IMG/VR virus record: IMGVR_UViG_3300047463_000151
Coordinates: 1 to 60,042 of that record
From: a virus
Reading direction: 5' to 3' (one strand)
Length of the DNA stretch: 60,042 bases
Shown here: in pieces, positions 15,425 to 24,100 of the stretch
Layout: each line of letters begins with the position of its first letter
Numbering within the stretch: the first letter of the stretch is position 1
The notes under the pieces: model-generated
Told to the model about the DNA's origin: nothing
What the model saw: the letters and a program-made list of their open reading frames with translations, nothing else
Database searches by the model: none
Program-made: the position numbers and the translations under genes

Positions 15425-16422
15425 CCGCCTATTACAACGAAATCGACCCAAAGGCCGCTGCATGGCTACGGGCGCTTATCGACCGTGGCCTCATCGCACC
15501 CGGCGATGTCGATACCAGGAGCATTGCCGATGTCCAACCAGTTGACCTTGTGGGGTACGACCAATGCCACTTCTTCGCCGGTATCGGTGGATGGTCCTAC
15601 GCGCTGCGACTTGCCGGATGGCCCGACGATAAGCCTGTGTGGACCGGAAGTTGCCCATGCCAGCCGTTTTCAACCGCTGGAAAGCAACGCGGAACCGACG
15701 ACGAGCGGCACCTGTGGCCCGAATTCGCCCGCCTTATCCGCGACTGCCGACCTACAATCTGCTTTGGAGAACAGGTTGCGTCAGCGGCTGGAAGGGATTG
15801 GCTCTCCGCTGTACGCCTTGACTTGGAAAGCATGGGATATGAAGTCGGGTGTGCCGATTTGTGCGCTGCGGGCGTCGGCGCTCCGCACATCCGGCAACGA
15901 CTCTGGTGGGGGGGGTATACCGGATGGGCGACCCCAAGCTCGCGAGATTGGAAGGATTCGCCAGGCATGGCGCTTAGCGCGACAAATCCAGATGGAAGCC
16001 AACGCAATCGACTCGATCAACTGCCCCGGCAGGCCGGTCTTGTTGATGGGCTACCCGACACCGAACGCCCACGACCCCCGGCTAGGCTACCAACGCCGAC
16101 GCGGCGATACGAAGGGCACGCAAAAATCGCTGGAAACGGAAGTGATCGACGCGCTGGATTATCAGAGGGGCAATCCGATGATGAATCAAAATACGAAGGG
16201 AATCTATCGTCTAACGAAGCATGGACAGACGCCGACTATCTCTATGGAAGAGACGGTATCTGGAGGCCAGTTGGACCCGCATCATTCCCGCTGGCTCATG
16301 GGATACCCGCCAGAGTGGTGCGACTGCGCGGTTACGGCAACGCCATCGTTCCGCAAGTCGGCGCAGCGTTCATAGAATCTTTCATGGAGGCTGCGACGGT
16401 CCTGCACACGCCAGGCGAATAG
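15421..16422 (+). CDS. dcm: DNA (cytosine-5) methyltransferase
   Basis: 333 residues. The opening [20 protein letters not shown] and GDVD-RSI-DV are typical of phage Dcm-type enzymes, supporting the TTG start. Motif I is [10 protein letters not shown]; motif IV is [10 protein letters not shown] with the catalytic Cys; motif VI is GEQV (ENV variant); motif VIII is [10 protein letters not shown]; the end motif is GYGNAIVPQ. It methylates cytosine C5, probably to evade host restriction. The stretch after RQRLWW, which should hold the target-recognition domain, is encoded over a second long frame and starts at a run of eight G; it reads unlike usual Dcm there. Activity is therefore less certain than family. 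Confidence 0.88.
   Translation: MTAYYNEIDPKAAAWLRALIDRGLIAPGDVDTRSIADVQPVDLVGYDQCHFFAGIGGWSYALRLAGWPDDKPVWTGSCPCQPFSTAGKQRGTDDERHLWPEFARLIRDCRPTICFGEQVASAAGRDWLSAVRLDLESMGYEVGCADLCAAGVGAPHIRQRLWWGGYTGWATPSSRDWKDSPGMALSATNPDGSQRNRLDQLPRQAGLVDGLPDTERPRPPARLPTPTRRYEGHAKIAGNGSDRRAGLSEGQSDDESKYEGNLSSNEAWTDADYLYGRDGIWRPVGPASFPLAHGIPARVVRLRGYGNAIVPQVGAAFIESFMEAATVLHTPGE
15530..16375 (+). CDS. Dual-coded protein overlapping dcm in another frame
   Basis: 281 residues in the +1 frame, wholly inside dcm. ATG 15530 has AGGAG eight bases upstream. It matches a protein type I know from overlaps with phage dcm genes: [39 protein letters not shown] and C-terminal [20 protein letters not shown]. No enzymatic motif is evident. 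Residues after the G8 run (about 125-160) depart from the type, while the expected [12 protein letters not shown] module appears in the dcm frame instead, so the two reading frames may exchange by slippage or by a homopolymer error. Confidence 0.5.
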   Translation: MSNQLTLWGTTNATSSPVSVDGPTRCDLPDGPTISLCGPEVAHASRFQPLESNAEPTTSGTCGPNSPALSATADLQSALENRLRQRLEGIGSPLYALTWKAWDMKSGVPICALRASALRTSGNDSGGGGIPDGRPQAREIGRIRQAWRLARQIQMEANAIDSINCPGRPVLLMGYPTPNAHDPRLGYQRRRGDTKGTQKSLETEVIDALDYQRGNPMMNQNTKGIYRLTKHGQTPTISMEETVSGGQLDPHHSRWLMGYPPEWCDCAVTATPSFRKSAQRS

Positions 16423-16437
16423 CAGTCAGGAGGCCAT

Positions 16438-16569
16438 ATGAAACCATCCGACGTTATCCGCGCCGTCTACGACGTAGCGACCACCATCGACGGCGGTGTT
16501 GACTTTCAAGCCGCATGGGCGGGCCTCGTTGTAGCCATTGTGCTGCACACTGCGCCAGCCGACGCTTAG
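16438..16569 (+). CDS. Small hypothetical protein, 43 aa
   Basis: ATG 16438 is preceded by AGGAGG at ideal spacing. Sequence begins MKPSDVIRAVYDVATT; the C-terminal half (FQAAWAGLVVAIVLH) is moderately hydrophobic. One base separates its stop from the next ATG. Confidence 0.55.
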   Translation: MKPSDVIRAVYDVATTIDGGVDFQAAWAGLVVAIVLHTAPADA

Positions 16570-16570
16570 C

Positions 16571-16948
16571 ATGAGCTACGGCTACACCCTTTCTCCATTC
16601 AACACGCAGGGGTCGAAAGTGTCAGGTGGAAGTTATCAATACGCCTATTCGCGTATCCAAATGCTTGGCGATGAAATCGAACTTCGCAATCGCGATATTG
16701 ATTTCACGCCCTACGCCGATGCTCACGTTTGGGACCGCGACAACAAGCGTCAAATCACCGGCGACGAAGCCGCTGCTATCATCGCGTCCGTACCCAAAGA
16801 GCGCGAGTGGTTCATCGGCTTGCTCAACGTCGTCGCCAAGGCCGCGCACGACATCGAGTGGGTCGATTCAGGCGACTACGGCATCGGCGATGAAGTAGCC
16901 GCTATCCGCGAGTGCCGCGCTTATTTGGCAACGGGGCCTAAGCCATGA
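16571..16948 (+). CDS. Hypothetical protein, 125 aa
   Basis: Starts MSYGYTLSPFNTQG directly after the preceding stop. An upstream frame from 16538 only adds out-of-frame sequence. Acidic, mixed alpha-beta, no known family. Ends in an ATGA overlap with the next gene. Confidence 0.6.
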   Translation: MSYGYTLSPFNTQGSKVSGGSYQYAYSRIQMLGDEIELRNRDIDFTPYADAHVWDRDNKRQITGDEAAAIIASVPKEREWFIGLLNVVAKAAHDIEWVDSGDYGIGDEVAAIRECRAYLATGPKP

Positions 16949-17136
16949 GCAAACACAAACAGCGCCGTCGTGTGAGTGAAGCACAGCTCGCCGAAGCCTA
17001 CCAACTCGCCAAAGACCAGGGATGGACCGTGACGAAGTTCGCCCGTCACCTTGGCTTGTCGATAAGCGGCGGGTGGTATTTATATCACGGATTTATTTAT
17101 AAAGACGTTGCTAGGCCGAATTTGGAGGCGCAATGA
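16945..17136 (+). CDS. Single-module HTH protein, 63 aa
   Basis: One HTH-like unit (about residues 10-58): QGWTVTKFARHLGLS followed by a second helix and the family tail KDVARP. The smallest member of the multi-HTH family, coupled by ATGA at both ends. Confidence 0.65.
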   Translation: MSKHKQRRRVSEAQLAEAYQLAKDQGWTVTKFARHLGLSISGGWYLYHGFIYKDVARPNLEAQ

Positions 17137-17324
17137 CCGACTACGAACGCGGCAAACAAGACGCGCTCTCCGCTTTCATCACATGGGCGCAAGCGATGGC
17201 CGACGCCACGAAAGAGCAGGCTCGCGTATGGCAGAATGAACAACTCCGCGAACGCGCCAATATTTATCAATCTTGCGCCGACGCAGCCCGCCTTCTAGTG
17301 GCTAGTGAGCCGTCAGGAGACTGA
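17133..17324 (+). CDS. Hypothetical protein, 63 aa
   Basis: Helical, charged (EQARVWQNEQLRERANIY), no recognised domain. ATGA overlap with the HTH gene before it. Confidence 0.55.
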   Translation: MTDYERGKQDALSAFITWAQAMADATKEQARVWQNEQLRERANIYQSCADAARLLVASEPSGD

Positions 17325-17326
17325 CG

Positions 17327-18094
17327 ATGGATGAAATGACGGTTCGTGAAGCCCTAGAAGCGGCTCTGAAATCTGGTTCAATCGACAAAAAAGCCATTCT
17401 ATGCGCTCATATCAAGCATAGATCGAAAGAGTATGTGCTGGTCGAGAACTACACGCCTATTCAGGCTAAGAAGTTCTGGGCCTCGTTGGAATTCGTACCG
17501 GAGTTCAGCGAACTATCCGGCAACGTGTGGCTCACGCACAATCGCTGGCTGCACCATACATGGGACAGCGACGGCCTAGAGCATTGGGAACTCCACGAAC
17601 CGCCCGTTGTACCCGATGTATGCAGACCCGAAGATACCGACGTATCCGATGCGAAGTGGCGTTCTGACGCGCTCGCCGAATACGTCAAGCACAGGATGAC
17701 CCCCAAGCAATTTGCCGCTCATGTAGGGGTGACGCGAACGCAGGCGTACAACATTCTACGCGGTCAATCGTGGCGCGACATCGGGCGTCCCGATGGGTTC
17801 AAATTTCCGTGGAAATCACAAAAAACGAACCGGCAACTGTGCGCCGAACGCACCGAAATCTACCGTGAAGGCGTGCGTCTGTGGGCTGAGAACGGCTGGA
17901 CGTTCCGTCAACTGGCTGAGCACATGGGCGTACCGGCCTATACGGCGTGGACCGCTGTGCAGCGCGAATATAAGGCCGTTGGTAAAGCCGAGGTCGATGC
18001 CGTGGTGCGCTGGCTGCGTGTGGTTGCAACAAACGAACCGCAAGCCGAGGTCTTCGCAGACCTTATCGAGCGCGGTGAGTACAAAGATGCCTAA
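17327..18094 (+). CDS. Multi-HTH protein with extra N-terminal domain, 255 aa
   Basis: Residues 1-105 form an unknown domain rich in Trp and His (SGNVWLTHNRWLHHTWD). Two HTH units follow (about 112-165 and 178-215). The first carries the full signature YVKHRMTPKQFAAHVGV, then RDIGRPDGFKFPW. Overlaps the next paralogue by eight bases. Confidence 0.65.
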   Translation: MDEMTVREALEAALKSGSIDKKAILCAHIKHRSKEYVLVENYTPIQAKKFWASLEFVPEFSELSGNVWLTHNRWLHHTWDSDGLEHWELHEPPVVPDVCRPEDTDVSDAKWRSDALAEYVKHRMTPKQFAAHVGVTRTQAYNILRGQSWRDIGRPDGFKFPWKSQKTNRQLCAERTEIYREGVRLWAENGWTFRQLAEHMGVPAYTAWTAVQREYKAVGKAEVDAVVRWLRVVATNEPQAEVFADLIERGEYKDA

Positions 18095-18455
18095 GTTCCT
18101 CGACCATGATTTCGTGCGTTCGTGCTTGGAGGACTACGTTAAAGAGCGTATGTCTCCCTACGAACTCGCAGAACACATGGGCGTAAGCACCGATTCAGCG
18201 TATGAATTGCTATGGGGCCGAACCTGGAAGAAGGTTCCACGCCCCGAAGGCTTCCAATACCCGTGGCCCGAACGGCAAGAATTTATGGTCAAACAGAACT
18301 TTAAGAAGCGCCTGCCACGCTATCGTGCGGGCATCAAGCGTTATGAAACCGAAGGGTGGACGTTGCACCAACTCGCCGACCACCTTGGCATCGCCAAAGG
18401 TAACGCTTGGGAACTTGTCGCCCGTGTGCGTGCGCTAGATAAGGTGAAGCCATGA
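18087..18455 (+). CDS. Multi-HTH protein (two modules), 122 aa
   Basis: Starts MPKFLDHDFVRSCLEDYV inside the end of the preceding gene. Unit 1 has YVKERMSPYELAEHMGVS and VPRPEGFQYPW; unit 2 has EGWTLHQLADHLGI. The longer frame from 17793 is out-of-frame sequence of the previous gene. Close paralogue of its two neighbours: tandem duplication. Confidence 0.7.
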   Translation: MPKFLDHDFVRSCLEDYVKERMSPYELAEHMGVSTDSAYELLWGRTWKKVPRPEGFQYPWPERQEFMVKQNFKKRLPRYRAGIKRYETEGWTLHQLADHLGIAKGNAWELVARVRALDKVKP

Positions 18456-18796
18456 ATGACGATAATGACCGGGGTTGGCGAGCGGAATGCCTACAAGACT
18501 ATGTAGACAAACGTATGACGCCCAAAGATTTCGCTGAGCACATCGGCGTCAGCCTGACGACCGCTCACCGTATTTTGAGTGGTCGAGGCTGGCAAGACAT
18601 ACCGCGTCCCGATGGGTTTGAGCATCCGTGGCCGAAGCAGGACCGGCGCGCTGATTTGATCGAGCAGCACCCGTTGTATCGGAAGGGACTACAACTGTTC
18701 AAAGACCTGCGCTGGACGCATCATCAACTTGGTCTGTATTTAGGCGTATCTGCTGATGCCGCATACCGCGCTACGTTGCGCGAGGGCATCGAATGA
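18452..18796 (+). CDS. Multi-HTH protein (two modules), 114 aa
   Basis: Unit 1 YVDKRMTPKDFAEHIGVS with IPRPDGFEHPWP, unit 2 LRWTHHQLGLYLGVS. ATGA-coupled at both ends. Third in a row of paralogues. Confidence 0.7.
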   Translation: MNDDNDRGWRAECLQDYVDKRMTPKDFAEHIGVSLTTAHRILSGRGWQDIPRPDGFEHPWPKQDRRADLIEQHPLYRKGLQLFKDLRWTHHQLGLYLGVSADAAYRATLREGIE

Positions 18797-18951
18797 GCCG
18801 CTATACAACGGGGCGCGTGGCGCTGCGCGGTATCGGCTTGCCGACGACCTACGATCCGGCGCTGACGCTAGTGCTGACGGGCGATATAGTAGTAGATTTG
18901 GCATCTATCGAAGAATACAAGCGTGCGACGAAGGAGAAAGACCGTGGGTGA
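18793..18951 (+). CDS. Small hypothetical protein, 52 aa
   Basis: Begins MSRYTTGRVALRGIGLPTTY; ATGA overlap with the HTH gene, and overlaps the next GTG start by eight bases. A lysine/glutamate-rich end encodes the ribosome site of the next gene. No domain. Confidence 0.55.
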   Translation: MSRYTTGRVALRGIGLPTTYDPALTLVLTGDIVVDLASIEEYKRATKEKDRG

Positions 18952-19297
18952 GTTCCAAATGCTGCGCGGTTTTGAGTTCAAGCCTGGGATGCTGGTCAAG
19001 GACCGACAGACCGGGTTCCTTTGGCGTGTGCCCGACGACTACGGCTGGACGGCGACGTATTGGCAGCGCCCGGTGGTAGAAGACGCGGCTACGGGTGGCA
19101 TTCTGTTGACCTTGCTTGGCCCTAGCGCGAACGTCGAAGCACCTTGGCGAAAGGATGGTCGCTGGCACGCGCAAGTGGCCCTAGCAGACCGCAACGTGCG
19201 TCTAAGCGGTGGCACATTGGGCGAAGCCTGCGCTGCGGTTGCTGAGGCCATAGGATACTGGCCTGGTGGAGCGACGACGGCTGCTAACCCCGGCTAG
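18944..19297 (+). CDS. Hypothetical protein, 117 aa
   Basis: GTG 18944 follows AAGGAG at good spacing. Beta-rich start (FKPGMLVKDRQTGFLWRV) and an Ala-rich C-terminal helix. No recognised family. Confidence 0.6.
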   Translation: MGEFQMLRGFEFKPGMLVKDRQTGFLWRVPDDYGWTATYWQRPVVEDAATGGILLTLLGPSANVEAPWRKDGRWHAQVALADRNVRLSGGTLGEACAAVAEAIGYWPGGATTAANPG

Positions 19298-19315
19298 TAG
19301 AAGTCGGAGGGCACG

Positions 19316-19567
19316 ATGGGAGACATCGTAGACGAAGTGAAACGCCGCCGATTGGAGTGGCTGACACGAATGCCGCCTCAGTTGACGAACGGTGAGATGC
19401 GCGTCCTACGCGAAATGGGCGGCGACTTTACCATTCCGCAGTGGGCGCGAAGAATGAATGTGACGATGCTGGAAATCGAGCGTGCTTTGGCGTGGCTTGA
19501 TGTAGAAGCACAAACCTTGGCCGATAGGTCGGCAGCGCGTAGTACACGCGAATGGGCGGAAGAATGA
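19316..19567 (+). CDS. Winged-HTH-like hypothetical protein, 83 aa
   Basis: GGAGG ribosome site before ATG 19316. Residues 24-65 (NGEMRVLREMGGDFTIPQWA) read like a winged helix: helix, turn, recognition helix. Possible small DNA-binding regulator, distinct from the multi-HTH family. Confidence 0.55.
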   Translation: MGDIVDEVKRRRLEWLTRMPPQLTNGEMRVLREMGGDFTIPQWARRMNVTMLEIERALAWLDVEAQTLADRSAARSTREWAEE

Positions 19568-19800
19568 CGGAAGAACAGGACCGTAGTAACGAAATCACCC
19601 GTGCGTTGGTCGCTACCCTGACCGCGTATGACTCGACTATCAGCTTGCAGGAAGTCCTCGACGGCGTGCGTGACCTTGTGGCTTCGCTGCTTATCAGCGA
19701 GCGCGTGGAGGCTGAGAGCTTCTTCAAGGCCGTGCGTATCCGTATCCCCGAAGTGCGACGTATCGCTCAACTCCACGGAATCGAAAAAGAGGAGAACTAG
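19564..19800 (+). CDS. Hypothetical protein, 78 aa
   Basis: ATGA overlap with the preceding gene. Helical throughout (ISLQEVLDGVRDLVASLLIS). No recognised domain. Confidence 0.55.
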   Translation: MTEEQDRSNEITRALVATLTAYDSTISLQEVLDGVRDLVASLLISERVEAESFFKAVRIRIPEVRRIAQLHGIEKEEN

Positions 19801-19802
19801 GC

Positions 19803-20066
19803 ATGATTGCGACCCTTTGTATCCGTACCGCTCGCCGCGTTTACAACGGTTCCAGCAAGATAGAATCATACAGCGATGAAGACCTCGCCGAAGCGTTTAC
19901 GACCGCTTACAACAGCGACCCGAACATTTGGAAATGGAAGGTCAGCCACGACGATAGCGAACTTCCCGTAATCGTGCGCGGTATGCACGGCGACATTGAC
20001 TATGACCGCTCCAACGCGGTTTCTAACAAAATGCTGCTTGCGTTGTCGCGAGTAGCTGTAGCGTGA
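19803..20066 (+). CDS. Hypothetical protein, 87 aa
   Basis: AGAGGAG before ATG 19803. Central acidic segment SYSDEDLAEAFTTAYNSDPN. Unknown. Confidence 0.55.
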   Translation: MIATLCIRTARRVYNGSSKIESYSDEDLAEAFTTAYNSDPNIWKWKVSHDDSELPVIVRGMHGDIDYDRSNAVSNKMLLALSRVAVA

Positions 20067-20070
20067 GACA

Positions 20071-20349
20071 ATGAAAAACGTACTGAAATACGAAGAAGTT
20101 GAAGAACTCGTTAGCGAACTTCCGATTCATCGCAAGGCAAGGTTGCTGAGCCACGACGCGGCTTTGCGCTATGCGGCGCGGAATGCTGGCAACGGTGACG
20201 CTATCGAAGCGCAAACGAGGGCAACTATTGTCGCGTATCTGCGCGAAACCGCTGGCGATGGAACGACTGTACGAGCGAAGCACGCGCTGAAACTTGCAGA
20301 CGCTATTGAGCGCGGCGACGATAAGGTACAAGAAGCCAACGCCGCTTAG
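20071..20349 (+). CDS. Hypothetical protein, 92 aa
   Basis: Helical, charged protein (YEEVEELVSELPIHRKARLL). It starts four bases after the previous stop. Unknown. Confidence 0.55.
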   Translation: MKNVLKYEEVEELVSELPIHRKARLLSHDAALRYAARNAGNGDAIEAQTRATIVAYLRETAGDGTTVRAKHALKLADAIERGDDKVQEANAA

Positions 20350-20360
20350 TGAGGTGCTCC

Positions 20361-20528
20361 ATGATGTCTGCGATCAACGAACCGATGCCACGCATGGAGC
20401 CTATCAAGCGAACGACAACGGCCCCGGTGCGCTCTGTGGGGTTAGTCCCGCCGAGTACATCGGAGGCCGTCAAAATTATATTGTCCGCTGAGGTTCAGTG
20501 GATGAAAAGTAAAGGTATAATCCGATGA
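20361..20528 (+). CDS. Small hypothetical protein, 55 aa
   Basis: Translates from a double ATG (MMSAINEPMPRMEP) after GAGG and ends in an ATGA overlap with thyX. Basic, proline-containing N-terminus and a short helix. The coupling to thyX supports translation. Confidence 0.55.
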   Translation: MMSAINEPMPRMEPIKRTTTAPVRSVGLVPPSTSEAVKIILSAEVQWMKSKGIIR

Positions 20529-21187
20529 GTTGTGCGATAGACGCGGTGTATGCACGACAAGAGCGGCTGAATCACTGTGAACTGATTGGCTACTACGGTG
20601 ACGACGAGACACACGCGCTTTCAGCGTGGACCAGTACATCACGCGACCTCACACCGGATAAGCGCGAACGCATCCCGGCATTGTTGAAGATGCTCGCCGA
20701 GAACGGGCACCACACGCCGTTTGAAAAGTCGGCGCTTCACTTCTTAGTGACGGTCGATACCGCTACGCATATTCACCTATTGAAGCACCGTATTGGCGTT
20801 TCGATCAATGGCGAGTCGGCGCGTTACAAGGAATTGAAGGGCAACAAGGGCTATGTGCCCGAAGATTGGCCGGATGGTGAGCGGCTGGAACTGCTCGCGT
20901 TCTTGGAAGACGCCTGGCAACGCTACCATGCTTGCATCGAACGTCTAGAAGCGCAGGGCGTATCTCGCAAGCGAGCGAAAGAGTCTGCGCGGTTCTACTT
21001 GCCCTATGCGAATCAAATTGTGATGGACGTACAGTTCAATTGGCGTTCATTCCATCATTTCTTGGCGCTACGAAAGAAGCCAGAGGCGCAAGTTGAGGTT
21101 CGCGACATAGCCGCAACGATGCTTGCGCTAGTGCGCGAATTACCAAATCGTCCTTTTGAACATACGATTGCTGCGTTTGGGTATTGA
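20525..21187 (+). CDS. thyX: Flavin-dependent thymidylate synthase ThyX
   Basis: 220 residues, near the family's usual length. The ThyX motif is present as KHRIGVSINGESARY (residues 87-101), with K in place of the usual first Arg. Upstream HTPFEKSALHFLV and downstream QVEVRDIA also fit. It makes dTMP from dUMP with FAD, NADPH and methylene-tetrahydrofolate, supplying phage DNA synthesis. Coupled by ATGA to the 55-residue gene and followed directly by the DNA methyltransferase. Confidence 0.95.
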   Translation: MSCAIDAVYARQERLNHCELIGYYGDDETHALSAWTSTSRDLTPDKRERIPALLKMLAENGHHTPFEKSALHFLVTVDTATHIHLLKHRIGVSINGESARYKELKGNKGYVPEDWPDGERLELLAFLEDAWQRYHACIERLEAQGVSRKRAKESARFYLPYANQIVMDVQFNWRSFHHFLALRKKPEAQVEVRDIAATMLALVRELPNRPFEHTIAAFGY

Positions 21188-21188
21188 T

Positions 21189-24100
21189 ATGGAAGACATG
21201 CCGTTATTTGCGTCGGTAAAGACTGAGGCGCGTCCGTATACTTTGCTTCATGGCGATTGCTTGGAGGTTCTGAAAACGCTCCCCGATGCGAGTGTAGATG
21301 CGGTTGTCTGTGATCCGCCGTATCTACTTGCCGACACCAGCAAGAGCAATCTCAACTGCCTGTCGCGGATTCTTGCGGAAGTCCAGTTCCCAAAGGACAA
21401 GGGTTGTAATGTTCAATCTGGACAGCAGGGCGACCTTAGCTGCCCAACGATCCAGAGTTCTAATTTGAGCGGGCTTGAGTCCCGTTTCGGGGTAGACGCG
21501 GGGATCTGCGTGCCAAAAAGTGCCATTGACCTCCAAAACACGTCCGTCATCCAGCAAGAAATCTACGCATGCACCGAAGCGTCCTGTGATGGGATCGCGC
21601 ACGCCGACTTGCCGTTGAAAGCCGATTCCAATTTCGCTGAGGATGGCAGCGACTTTATTCTCCAGTCCGCTCACGGCGGGGATACGACCTTCTGCGATGG
21701 CGCGTGTAGTTGTTTCACGGAGCCGTGCTTTGGTCACATCTCTGTGCTTGTCCGTTCCATTCGCTCGACGCATGGCCCAAGTGCGTTGGGCGGCCATAGG
21801 GTTGGGAGGGGCGATTCTTTTGTAGGGCTTAGTGACGACGCGATGTGTCATACCCTTCCTCCTCCCTGCGTAGTGGCAGACGCGGGAACAGTAGATACCT
21901 TCGTGCTTCGACTTGATTTGCGCGGGGGAACGGGTGAACTCCGCGCCGCAATTGGAGCAGACGCACAAAATCCTATTTTCGAGTTGTATCCCTGTCAATT
22001 TCCCACCACACGAACGCGAACAGGTCTTTCCTGCACCGTGCCGCTCAAGACGTACAGGATCAACCAAGTACATAACGAAGCAAATCGGACATTCACGCTC
22101 TATCTTCCTAGCCATGTAACAGACCTCCTCTCAGGCATAACCCGAGGGGGTTTTATGGGCAAGAAATGGGACGGACAAGAGACGCCCCAAGCGAGTTACC
22201 GTTTTCATCGCATGTGGGCTACCGAAGCCCTCCGCGTCCTCAAGCCGGGCGGTCACTTGCTCGCATTCGGGGGAACGCGAACTTACCATCGCCTCGCATC
22301 CGCTGTAGAGGACGCGGGATTTGAGATTAGAGACTCTGTGATTTGGTGCTATGGCTGTTTGTCCGAGGATAGTGAGGCATTGACGAAACGCGGGTGGGTT
22401 AAAGGGCCAGAACTCAGGCACGACGACGAGGTGCTTCAATGGGATGCGCCCAGCGACACGTTCTCGTGGGTCGTTCCTACGAACATCACGCTCGCGCCGT
22501 ATTCGGGTTCGATGATGCGGTTGCTCAACCGGAACACGGATCAATTGTTGACACCGAACCACCGCGTTTACGCGCGCGTGCGAAAGCATAGTCGGAACGA
22601 GTACGATGCGACCTATACGGTGTACGACGCCGAGACGTTAGCCAATCGTTCACAGGCTTGGCATGTCACGCTACCTTGCGCGTCCACTCTGGATGAAGGT
22701 CGCGAAATCGACCCCGAGTACGCCTACATTGTGGGCTGGTGGCTGACCGACGCATGGCCGCACGCTGACGGGAAAGCGTGCATGTTTTCGCAGTCAAAGC
22801 CCGAAACTTTGGAGAAATTACGGGCTGCCTTAGCCCCCCACGGTCCTTCGGAGTACGTCAGACCGGGCAGAAAGCCGACTCATGCCGAAGAACACACGTT
22901 CTATTTGACCGGCCCGTTGGCAAATCGACTGCGGACGGAGTTCCCAGATCGTCGTTTGTCGTGGGACGTTCTCAGTTGGAGTGCCGAAGCGCGGAGGTCA
23001 CTCTACCAAGGGCTTATGGACGGTGACGGTTCACAACCCGAAATCCAACACGCCCACACGTTCTGGACGAAAGACGCAGAGCGCCGTGACGTTTTTCTCG
23101 CGCTCGCGACGACCCTCGGCTACCGCAGTTGTATCGGGGCGACTAAGGACTGTGTTTACGTCAACACCAACACGGCAACAACAGAAGTACAGGGCAAACA
23201 TCGGACAGATTCGCTTGCGTATGAAGGCATGGTCTGGTGTGTGACCGTGCCTTCGGGTGCGTTTCTGGCCCGCCGCGCCGGTAAGCCGTTCATCACCGGG
23301 AATAGTGGATTCCCGAAAAGCCTAGATATATCCAAGGCTATCGACAAACGCGGTGGCGTCATACCGTGGCAGAAGGAATTTGCGAAACACTTGAAGGCGA
23401 CAAGGCCGAAAACGCTCAGTGTGCAGTTTATCAACGACCATGTATCTAACGGTACAAAATCTAACTTCTGGGGCCATTTTATCGACACAACTTCTCAGCC
23501 GTTACTACCTACGGTCGAACAGTACCGTAAATTGCGCGAAATCCTCCCCATCGATCCGTCATGGGATGCACATTTCTTGGTTTCGGCAGACCGCGAAGTA
23601 GTAGGCTATAAGACAGCGGGAATCGCAAACCCGGACGAAGGCAAGCGACACACAATAGGCGCAAGTCAAAGTGTTACGGTCGAAATTACCGCTCCATCTA
23701 CTGACGCCGCCCGACAATGGGAAGGATGGGGAACTGCGCTTAAGCCAGCACACGAGCCAATTGTGGTTGCCCGAAAGCCGTTGGTCGGAACCGTCGCCGC
23801 GAACGTGTTGAAGCATGGAACGGGCGGGTTGAACATTGACGGATGCCGCGTATCGTGGTCAAGCGTTGGCGATCTTGAGCGCGCTAAAATCAATGGCACC
23901 AGTTATGACAAAGCAAGGGCGCGCAATGCTTTAAATAAAAGCGCGTCAATCGGAACAGAAAGCAGAGGTCCATCGGACACCTACGATCCCGCTGAAGGCC
24001 GTTGGCCCGCAAACCTCATGCTCTCGCACTCTGAGTGTTGTGTGCGCGTGGACTCGGATGAGGACACAGACCTGTACGCTTGCGTGCCGGGTTGCCCGAT

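Noticed and set aside
21324-22115. Open sense frame through the antisense endonuclease as proof of selection for read-through
   Set aside because: Other antisense registers of the same kind are open for hundreds of codons in this genome, so openness alone is not significant.
21300-22160. Group I intron carrying the endonuclease gene
   Set aside because: Only about 35 non-coding bases flank the gene within the insert, too few for an intron core, unless the core overlaps the coding sequence.
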